The notes beneath the pieces are model-generated. The model searched no databases, was not told where the DNA came from, and worked only from the letters and a program-made list of their open reading frames with translations. The position numbers were made by a program, and so were the translations under genes. Shown piece by piece: positions 58,566-64,000 of a stretch of 64,000 nucleotides of DNA. Position 1 is the stretch's first letter, and every line of letters begins with the position of its first letter. The stretch covers positions 62,001 through 126,000 of the forward strand of contig JANRIX010000033.1 of NCBI GenBank assembly GCA_033764435.1, given 5' to 3'. Source of the stretch: JAEUMY01 sp033764435. Its GTDB lineage: Bacteria > Pseudomonadota > Gammaproteobacteria > Burkholderiales > Usitatibacteraceae.

Positions 58566-59096
58566 ATGTCACACGGAGAATCGTCGGGCGGTAAATCCAA
58601 CGCTGTCGGCATGGCGGTCGCCATCACGGTCGGAACGCTCGGTCTGGTTGTGGGCATTGTCCTGCTCGCCAAATTCGCGGTGGGCACGCACACAGTGGGT
58701 GCCGGGACGCAGGCGTCCACACCCGAGGCCATCGCGCAGCGAATTGCGCCCGTGGCAAAGTTGGCCGTCGAGGGCGGTCCCGCAGTGGCTTCTGCTGTTG
58801 CGGCGCCGCCTGCCGCGCCTCCGGTCGCTGTTGTGGCCGCGGCCGCAGCCGGCAAGGTGGATGGCAAGTCGACCTATGACGGCGCATGCATGGCCTGTCA
58901 TGCCGCCGGTGTGGCGGGCGCACCCAAGACGGGCGACAAGCTCGCATGGGCGCCTCGCATCAAGACGGGCGCTGCCGCGCTCCATACCGCAGCGATCAAG
59001 GGCAAAGGCGCCATGCCAGCCAAAGGCGGCAACGCCGCGCTATCGGACGAAGCCGTGAAGGCAGCCGTGGACTACATGGTGGCGCAGTCGAAGTAA
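58566..59096 (+). CDS. Membrane-anchored cytochrome c5
   Basis: Electron carrier facing the periplasm. The 176 residues have an N-terminal membrane helix (GMAVAITVGTLGLVVGIVLLAKFAV), a long Ala/Pro/Val-rich spacer and a C-terminal class I cytochrome c domain with one CMACH haem site and the axial-methionine region KGKGAMPAKGG, ending AVDYMVAQSK. This layout matches betaproteobacterial cytochrome c5 proteins thought to feed terminal oxidases. GAGGGAAA precedes the ATG at 58566. Confidence 0.9.
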   Translation: MSHGESSGGKSNAVGMAVAITVGTLGLVVGIVLLAKFAVGTHTVGAGTQASTPEAIAQRIAPVAKLAVEGGPAVASAVAAPPAAPPVAVVAAAAAGKVDGKSTYDGACMACHAAGVAGAPKTGDKLAWAPRIKTGAAALHTAAIKGKGAMPAKGGNAALSDEAVKAAVDYMVAQSK

Positions 59097-59140
59097 TTGG
59101 TCGAATTGCTCGTGCGACGTTGTTCATGAACCCATCTCGA

Positions 59141-59166
59141 AAGGGCGGCAGTTGCCGCCCTTTTTG
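59141..59166 (+). terminator. Rho-independent terminator after cytochrome c5
   Basis: Perfect 9-bp stem AAGGGCGGC / GCCGCCCTT with loop AGTT, merging into TTTTT, 45 bp after the cytochrome gene. Confidence 0.92.
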
Positions 59167-59180
59167 TTTGCTGCCCGCTC

Positions 59181-60005
59181 ATGGCTGACTATGCCATCGG
59201 TGATCTCCAGGGAGGCCGGGACGCCCTGGAGAGGCTGTTGTCTCGCATTGCCTTTCGCCCCGGCCAGGACCGGCTGTGGCTGACGGGTGACCTGGTCAAT
59301 CGTGGGCCGGATTCGCTGGGCTGTCTGCGGCTGGTGAAGGGGCTGGGCGCTTCGGCTCGGGTGGTGCTGGGCAATCACGACCTGCACTTTCTCTGTGTCG
59401 AGGCCGGAACGGTGACAACTCGACGCGGCGACACGCTGGACGACATTCTGAATGCGCCGGATCGTGATGAGCTCTCCCGCTGGCTGCGAGGCCTCCCCCT
59501 GGTGATCCGTGAGTCGGGCTGGTTGATGGTGCACGCCGGTCTGCTACCGCAATGGACGGCCGATGAAGCGCTGCAACGTGCAGCGGAAGTCGGGACGCAA
59601 CTGCAAGCCGAGGACCCTCGCCGCTTTCTGGCAGAACTCTATGGCGATCTGCCTGATCGCTGGGACAACTCGCTGGCCGGCATTTCGCGCTGGCGGCTGA
59701 TCGTCAATTCAATGACACGGATGCGCGTATGTGATGCTGCCGGGCGGATTCAGCTGCGCTTCAAGGGTCAACCCGAGGATGCGCCGGTTGGCACGATGCC
59801 CTGGTTCGATGTGCCCGGTCGCCGGTCCGCCGACATCCGGATCATTTGTGGCCATTGGTCCGCGCTCGGGCTCAGGATGCGAGATGACCTGCTGGCGGTG
59901 GACACCGGTTGTCTGTGGGGCCGCGCGCTCACCGCGGTGCGCCTGCATGACAGGACAGTGTTCCAGGTCATGGGTGAGACGCCTCCAGGCGCCGTGACCG
60001 ACTAA
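59181..60005 (+). CDS. apaH: Symmetrical diadenosine-tetraphosphatase
   Basis: Hydrolyses Ap4A to two ADP, and can remove Np4 caps from RNA. The 274 residues show the metallophosphatase motifs GDLQGG (7-12), GDLVNRGPDS (36-45), LGNHD (63-67) and VHAGLLPQW, with ICGHWSALGL near the C-terminus. It begins 15 bp after the terminator and converges on olsA. Confidence 0.95.
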   Translation: MADYAIGDLQGGRDALERLLSRIAFRPGQDRLWLTGDLVNRGPDSLGCLRLVKGLGASARVVLGNHDLHFLCVEAGTVTTRRGDTLDDILNAPDRDELSRWLRGLPLVIRESGWLMVHAGLLPQWTADEALQRAAEVGTQLQAEDPRRFLAELYGDLPDRWDNSLAGISRWRLIVNSMTRMRVCDAAGRIQLRFKGQPEDAPVGTMPWFDVPGRRSADIRIICGHWSALGLRMRDDLLAVDTGCLWGRALTAVRLHDRTVFQVMGETPPGAVTD

Positions 60006-60009
60006 GCGG

Positions 60010-60807
60010 TCATGTCTCTTCGAATTGCTCGGTCTGCGCCGCGAGTTCGCCGCCCAGTGCCAGCCGCTCACGGATCACTTCGACATCCAGAATTCGCGCG
60101 ATCAGGGTCTCGCAGGCGGAGGCGAGGTCGCGGCGCTTGAAGGCATCTGCCGCAAGCGGATCGCCGCAGGTCACCTCCACGACCAGTTTGGGGCAGTCCA
60201 GTATGGCGCGAATCGACTGGGCAAACGTCACATCCTCGATGTAGGCAGGTGCCAGGCTGCGTTCGCCATCTTCCTCGCGATAGGCAATGGCCAGTGGCAT
60301 CACCTTGGCGCCGCTGACGACTGCAGGCTCGAACAGTGACGAATGGAACTTGCGCAGTCGATCGCCGCCCGTCGTCGTGCCCTCAGGAAACAGGCCGACG
60401 CAGTCGCCGCCCGCCAGCACGTCGTGCATGACCTGATTGATCTTGTGCGTATCGCTGCGTTTTGCGCGCTTGATGAAAATCGTGCCGGACTTCTCGCACA
60501 GCCAGCCAACGAACGGCCAGTCACGGATTTCTGATTTGGCCACGAAGCGGGTCGGGCGCACGGCATTGATCACGAAGATGTCCAGCCACGAGATGTGATT
60601 GGCGACGATGACCAGATTCCGCGCCTGCCAGTCCGGTGGGTGACCATGAATGGCCGGGATGACACGGAGAATCCGCAGCAGTTTTCGCGACCACCAGCGC
60701 ACGATCCGCGCCCGCGTCGATTGGCTCGCGCGCGGAAAGATTGCGCCGACCAGTGCGAACGCAACCAGACCATGCAGGATAAGCCGGGTCCATCGAAAGG
60801 CGCGCAC
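60010..60807 (-). CDS. olsA: 1-acyl-glycerol-3-phosphate acyltransferase-like protein (OlsA candidate)
   Basis: PlsC-family acyltransferases contain HxxxxD and PEGT motifs. Here they are NHISWLD (H71-D76) and FPEGTTT (140-146), after an N-terminal hydrophobic helix. In ornithine-lipid synthesis OlsA adds the second fatty acid to lyso-ornithine lipid; the adjacent olsB supports that reading over phospholipid synthesis. I chose GTG 60807 as start (265 residues, 20 bp after olsB); the frame is open further upstream inside olsB, so the start is uncertain. Confidence 0.75.
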   Translation of the reverse strand: MRAFRWTRLILHGLVAFALVGAIFPRASQSTRARIVRWWSRKLLRILRVIPAIHGHPPDWQARNLVIVANHISWLDIFVINAVRPTRFVAKSEIRDWPFVGWLCEKSGTIFIKRAKRSDTHKINQVMHDVLAGGDCVGLFPEGTTTGGDRLRKFHSSLFEPAVVSGAKVMPLAIAYREEDGERSLAPAYIEDVTFAQSIRAILDCPKLVVEVTCGDPLAADAFKRRDLASACETLIARILDVEVIRERLALGGELAAQTEQFEET

Positions 60808-60827
60808 CAGGCGCGATGTGGATTGCC

Positions 60828-61646
60828 TCAGGCGGCCATTTGCAGCGCCGGGTTCCGCAGAAAGTGCTGCGTGTAGCGCGGGCTGATCTTGTCCATCGGC
60901 AGAAGCAGAAACAGATCCGCCGTGTTGAAGTCCGCGTCCCAAGCCGGTTCTCCGCAAATGTAGGCGCCGACGCGCAGGTAGCCTTTGATGAGGGGCGGCA
61001 TCTGAGCGGGCGGACAGACATGCACATCCGGAAATCGCTCGAGCAGCCGGGCCGGACGATGTGGCATCACGCGCCAGTTTTCCGGGCCGGAATGATTATG
61101 GCACACGGTCTTGTACACGCTCGCGGCAGAACGCCCGCCGTCGGCCAGGCTGATGCTTGCGCACCCTGCGAGATAGCGGTGTCCGCGAACACGCATGTAG
61201 CTGATCAAACCCGACCACAGCAACGTCACGACCGCACCTGAGCGATGCTCGGCGTGGACACAGGAACGGCCGACTTCGACCAACCCGCCGCGAATACTCG
61301 CCAGCGATTCGAGGCAGAACTCGGATTCTGAGTAGTACCCGCCTGCGGTGCGGGCGGCGTGTGGCGAGAGGATGCGGTAGGTACCGACCACTTCTTGGCT
61401 GTGGCGATCACGCACGAAGAGGTGGTCACAGAAGGCGTCGTAGCGATCGACATCGAGGCCGATTCGCGCGGCATCAACGTCAAGCCGGGCACCGAGCTCA
61501 CCGGCAAACACGCGATAGCGTAGCGCCTGTGTTTCCTGCACTTCCGATTCGGAAGCGGCAAGACCGACCACGTATCGACTGCCGAGCTCTGCGGCATTTG
61601 CGTCGTTCCGGTCCGGACGCAATCGGGACAGATCTTCCTGGCGCAT
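60828..61646 (-). CDS. olsB: L-ornithine N-alpha-acyltransferase
   Basis: Makes lyso-ornithine lipid by attaching a 3-hydroxy fatty acid from acyl carrier protein to ornithine. The 272 residues start MRQEDLSRLRPDRND; ALRYRVFAGELGARLD, ARIGLDVDRYDAFCDHLFVRD and GLVEVGRSCVHAEHRSG are typical of the OlsB GNAT-like family, with PPLIKGYLRVGAYICGEPAWDADFNTADLFLLLP at the end. A near-exact palindrome lies at 61290-61301 (Ala-Ser-Ile-Arg). Upstream is a Pho-box-like repeat. Confidence 0.88.
   Translation of the reverse strand: MRQEDLSRLRPDRNDANAAELGSRYVVGLAASESEVQETQALRYRVFAGELGARLDVDAARIGLDVDRYDAFCDHLFVRDRHSQEVVGTYRILSPHAARTAGGYYSESEFCLESLASIRGGLVEVGRSCVHAEHRSGAVVTLLWSGLISYMRVRGHRYLAGCASISLADGGRSAASVYKTVCHNHSGPENWRVMPHRPARLLERFPDVHVCPPAQMPPLIKGYLRVGAYICGEPAWDADFNTADLFLLLPMDKISPRYTQHFLRNPALQMAA
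61290..61301. repeat. Iterated palindrome, one-mismatch copy (inside olsB)
   Basis: GCGAATACTCGC, read on minus as Ala-Ser-Ile-Arg. It is the only near-exact copy in the otherwise empty 48.4-63.2 kb stretch. Confidence 0.65.
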
Positions 61647-61691
61647 GGCGCCCCCGTGTGATGAACACGGAGGGCACCTTAGGTCACGACG

Positions 61692-61709
61692 GTGACGGTG
61701 CCGTGACGG
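61692..61709 (-). promoter_or_regulatory. Pho-box-like direct repeat upstream of olsB
   Basis: On the minus strand CCGTCAC occurs twice with a 4-bp spacer (11-bp period), 46-63 bp before the olsB ATG. The PhoB consensus is CTGTCAT/C repeated with the same period, so each half differs by about one base; the spacer (GGCA) is less AT-rich than usual. Confidence 0.45.
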
Positions 61710-61747
61710 TCACATGAAACTGGTGTTACGAAGAGTCACTTCTCTGG

Positions 61748-62206
61748 TCAGTAGCGCGAGACGCGTGTGGCACCCTGGCCCGACAGCACGCGCACGCGGT
61801 CGCCGACACGGAACACCTCGTCAGCCTCCTGCGTCACCGCAATGATCTTGCCGCTATCCAGCTTGACCGTGACTTCCACGCCGCGCCGATCGCTGTTCGA
61901 CTTCTCGATGGACTGGCCGATGATGCCGCCGACCACGGCGCCCGCGACGGCGCCCGCCACCGAACCGCGGCCCTTGCCGACTTCGCTGCCGGCGAGCCCA
62001 CCCAGGACGGCGCCGGTCGCCGTGCCCACACCCGAATCCTTGCCATCAATGCGCACCTCGCGCACGCTCTCGACGACACCGATGCGAACGGTTTGTTCGC
62101 CGCGAACCTGGCTGCGACTGTAGTCACCACCGCCAAGGCCCTGCTGGGCACAACCACCCAGTACGGCGACCGCACAGACGGCCATTGCGATTGCTTTCAC
62201 GTTCAT
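61748..62206 (-). CDS. Glycine-zipper outer-membrane lipoprotein (SlyB/Pcp-like)
   Basis: 152 residues. The signal MNVKAIAMAVCAVAVLGGC carries lipobox LGGC; the mature part has a glycine-zipper hairpin (GTATGAVLGGLAGSEVGKG and GSVAGAVAGAVVGGIIGQ) followed by a small beta-rich domain (VEVTVKLDSGKIIAVTQEAD, FRVGDRVRVLSG). This is the architecture of SlyB/Pcp-type outer-membrane lipoproteins of cell-envelope stability. GGAGAG precedes the ATG at 62206. It starts 10 bp after the PfkB kinase stop. Confidence 0.88.
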   Translation of the reverse strand: MNVKAIAMAVCAVAVLGGCAQQGLGGGDYSRSQVRGEQTVRIGVVESVREVRIDGKDSGVGTATGAVLGGLAGSEVGKGRGSVAGAVAGAVVGGIIGQSIEKSNSDRRGVEVTVKLDSGKIIAVTQEADEVFRVGDRVRVLSGQGATRVSRY

Positions 62207-62216
62207 GATGCTCTCC

Positions 62217-63152
62217 TTACCAAAGTTCGCTGCCGAATGCAGCGCGATACTGTTGTGCCAGCTGGTCACGCGTGAAATAGTGATTCTGCGGACCACGCTG
62301 TGCGATCTTGATGCTGCCGAGCAATGAGGCCAGCCGCCCCGTTTTCTCCCAGTCCCAGCCTGCCTGGAGTCCATACAGGATGCCAGCGCGGTAGGCATCA
62401 CCGCAACCAGTGGGATCGGCAATCGCAGTCGGGGCAACAGCGGGAATGGAGATCTCGCGATCCCCGGTGCAAATCAGCGATCCCTGGCCACCGCGTGTGA
62501 CGATGAGCGCCTTGGCCTTGACCGCCGCCTGTGAGATGGGCTGCCCCAGCCGCTCCTCGACCATGCGGGCCTCGTAGTCATTGACCGTGACATAGTCGGC
62601 CAGTTCGATGACTTCACGCAATTCGGTGGCGACGAAGATGGGCAGAGACTGACCCGGATCGAAGATGAATGGCGTCCGGCGAGCATGAAACTCGCGGCAG
62701 TGCTGCACCATGGCATCCGGCGCATCGGGCGCCACGATGCCCAGATCGATGTCGACCGCAGCGGACACATGATTCTGCTTGGCCTCGGCCATCGCGCCCG
62801 GATGAAACGCGCTGATCTGGTTGTCATCGATGTCGGTCGTGATGTAAGCCTGCGCGGTGTACATGCCGGGCAGGTGGCGCACATGGGTGCGGGCAATGCC
62901 CAGCGAGTCGAGGTGTGCCGCATAGGGACCGAAATCGTCCCCCACGGTCGCCATGATCAACGGTTCACCGCCCAGCAGCTTCAAGTTGTAGGCGATGTTG
63001 CCGGCGCAGCCGCCAAACTCCTTGCGCAGCTCCGGTACGTGGAAGGACACGCTCAGAACATGAATCTGGTCGGGCAGGATGTGCTTCTTGAACTGGTCGC
63101 GGAACACCATGATGGTGTCGAACGCGAGGGAGCCGCAAATCAGGGCGCGCAT
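62217..63152 (-). CDS. PfkB-family carbohydrate kinase (adenosine-kinase-like)
   Basis: 311 residues of the ribokinase fold: N-terminal MRALICGSLAFDTIM, the FGGCAGNIAYNLKLLGG motif, and the C-terminal catalytic ADPTGCGDAYRAGIL with its general-base aspartate. This group phosphorylates sugars or nucleosides with ATP; a betaproteobacterial branch next to DUF3426 genes resembles adenosine kinases, but the substrate is inferred. The neighbouring order (kinase, then DUF3426 gene) is common in this class. Confidence 0.85.
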   Translation of the reverse strand: MRALICGSLAFDTIMVFRDQFKKHILPDQIHVLSVSFHVPELRKEFGGCAGNIAYNLKLLGGEPLIMATVGDDFGPYAAHLDSLGIARTHVRHLPGMYTAQAYITTDIDDNQISAFHPGAMAEAKQNHVSAAVDIDLGIVAPDAPDAMVQHCREFHARRTPFIFDPGQSLPIFVATELREVIELADYVTVNDYEARMVEERLGQPISQAAVKAKALIVTRGGQGSLICTGDREISIPAVAPTAIADPTGCGDAYRAGILYGLQAGWDWEKTGRLASLLGSIKIAQRGPQNHYFTRDQLAQQYRAAFGSELW

Positions 63153-63258
63153 GGTATTGGACAGGTGGAGGGGCGGAAGCCGGAAAGGTGGGGGGAGAAA
63201 CGCTGGCGATTATACGACGGGGCTTTCATGCGGCCTCTGGCGGGGATGGTTTGCCGAT

Positions 63259-63270
63259 GCGAATATTCGC
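63259..63270. repeat. Iterated palindrome, copy 23
   Basis: Exact copy in the 170-bp gap between the kinase and the DUF3426 gene, the first exact copy after a 15-kb stretch. Confidence 0.95.
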
Positions 63271-63322
63271 AATGTCGCCGTGAGAGAGCGCGACCATCGG
63301 GCAAGGGTGGCTCAGGGGGCCA

Positions 63323-64000
63323 TCAGGGAAAGAACAGCTCGACGTGGTATCCGGAGGCATTGACAAGCTGGCTGTCGATGCGCACGTTGATGGCAGCGCT
63401 GCTGCCGGGCGCCATGCCCGCATTTCTCACGCTAGCCGCCCCGAGGTATGCGTCCGGCGACAGCACGCGGCGCGCCAGCGTCTGATTGTTCGTGTCCGTC
63501 AGGCTGAGTTCAAGGTGCGGAAAGTCCTGCACCACGGCCGCACGATTGGCAATGGTCGCCGTCAGCAGGAATCGTCCCTTCGCGCCCAGTTCCTCGATCA
63601 GATCGGAGCTTTCGACCTTCAGCGCGGCGGCATCGCGTCCCCACGGCACGGTGCAGCCGATGAGCTCGCACGCCTTCTCGAAATGCGGTCGCACGACCGG
63701 GTACTGACTCACGATCTGGCTGCGCCAGAGATACGCTGCCTGGAGCAACAGCCCGCATCCGGCAAGGACGGCGAGCACCGTCCAGCCAACGGGACGCGGC
63801 TCGCGAGCCGCCTCCTTCGGGAGCAAGGGCGCGTTGCGATAGGGGCTCAGCGTGTTGGCCTCGGGCGGCCGAGGCGGCTGCGACGCATCGAGGAAAGCCG
63901 GCACGGAGGGCGGACTGCCGATATCGATGGCAGGCGGTGGTGATTGAACGGCGGGCGAGTGTTCCTCCAGAAGCGGAGCTCCGGCCGCATGTTCTCGGTC
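63323..64000 (-). CDS. DUF3426 membrane protein, C-terminal part (5' end outside window)
   Basis: The frame is open to the window edge, so the start is missing. Visible are a Pro/Ala-rich presumably disordered segment, one membrane helix (VGWTVLAVLAGCGLLLQAAYLW) and the conserved periplasmic DUF3426 domain (CELIGCTVP, FLLTATIANRAAVVQDFPHLELSLTDTNNQTLARRVLSPDAYL). Full-length relatives begin with a CxxC...CxxC zinc ribbon. The domain's role is unknown. Confidence 0.88.
   Translation of the reverse strand, partial: DREHAAGAPLLEEHSPAVQSPPPAIDIGSPPSVPAFLDASQPPRPPEANTLSPYRNAPLLPKEAAREPRPVGWTVLAVLAGCGLLLQAAYLWRSQIVSQYPVVRPHFEKACELIGCTVPWGRDAAALKVESSDLIEELGAKGRFLLTATIANRAAVVQDFPHLELSLTDTNNQTLARRVLSPDAYLGAASVRNAGMAPGSSAAINVRIDSQLVNASGYHVELFFP

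Noticed and set aside
932..63270. Palindrome as a mobile mini-element (MITE) or a REP-type repeat
   Set aside because: Only the 12-bp core is shared, flanks differ, there are no target duplications, and coding copies seem to replace residues rather than insert them.
932..63270. Palindrome as Chi, KOPS or a DNA-uptake sequence
   Set aside because: Those sequences are directional or strand-biased; a perfect palindrome carries no direction.
932..63270. Palindrome as a transcription terminator
   Set aside because: Copies lack T-runs, sit inside genes as often as between them, and real terminators are found separately.
1..64000. CRISPR array, prophage, insertion sequence or rRNA operon
   Set aside because: No regularly spaced direct repeats, transposase, integrase or rRNA sequence was seen.

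Overview
This is a replication-origin region of a GC-rich proteobacterial chromosome, most likely a betaproteobacterium (Burkholderiales/Nitrosomonadales side). The reasons are the topB C-terminal repeats, the order rpmH-rnpA-yidD-yidC-mnmE-mnmG-rsmG-parA-parB-atpIBEFHAGDC-glmU-glmS, membrane-anchored cytochrome c5, a DUF3426 protein beside a PfkB kinase, and ornithine-lipid genes. I cannot name the genus from sequence alone.

Layout. 1-7 kb: the 3' end of topB, a small exported protein, then gyrB, dnaN and dnaA on the minus strand; a likely oriC lies between dnaN and dnaA. 7-16 kb, plus strand: ribosomal protein L34, RNase P protein, membrane insertion (YidD, YidC), tRNA modification (MnmE, MnmG), RsmG and ParAB, with two parS sites between mnmE and mnmG. 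15.6-22.7 kb: the complete F1Fo ATP synthase operon, ending in a terminator. 22.7-31.5 kb: glmU, an unrecognised membrane protein, glmS (UDP-GlcNAc precursors), a sirtuin, a zinc alcohol dehydrogenase, a di-haem peroxidase and a class III CoA transferase. 31.5-36.6 kb: PEP carboxylase, an HMG-CoA lyase-like protein, an exported beta-rich protein and a zinc-ribbon protein. 36.6-52.3 kb, minus strand: glutamate synthase (gltB, gltD), a hydrolase, hemE, priA, argS, a SPOR protein, dsbA, a short-chain dehydrogenase and a methyltransferase. 52.5-58.2 kb: two tandem paralogous surface lipoproteins, a WecA-like glycosyl-phosphate transferase and a CapD-like sugar dehydratase. 58.3-64 kb: tRNA-Arg(CCG), cytochrome c5, apaH, olsB and an olsA candidate, a glycine-zipper lipoprotein, a PfkB kinase and a truncated DUF3426 gene.

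The outstanding feature is a highly iterated 12-bp perfect palindrome, GCGAATATTCGC. I count 23 exact copies and six copies with one substitution, where well under one is expected by chance. It sits both between genes and inside genes. Inside genes it uses all three reading frames, giving Ala-Asn-Ile-Arg, Glu-Tyr-Ser or Arg-Ile-Phe-Ala, and it appears to be made by substitution rather than insertion. Copies are dense from 23 to 48 kb and exact copies are absent from 48.4 to 63.2 kb. It has no strand polarity, which argues against Chi, KOPS or uptake-sequence roles. It resembles in style the cyanobacterial HIP1 palindrome, but the sequence is different and I do not recognise it. This is the best candidate here for an undescribed system.

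Other points of interest are candidate regulatory sites (a Pho-box-like repeat before olsB, a DnaA box before priA, a hairpin/T-run leader before gltB) and a sirtuin whose zinc module keeps only one cysteine and carries a palindrome copy.
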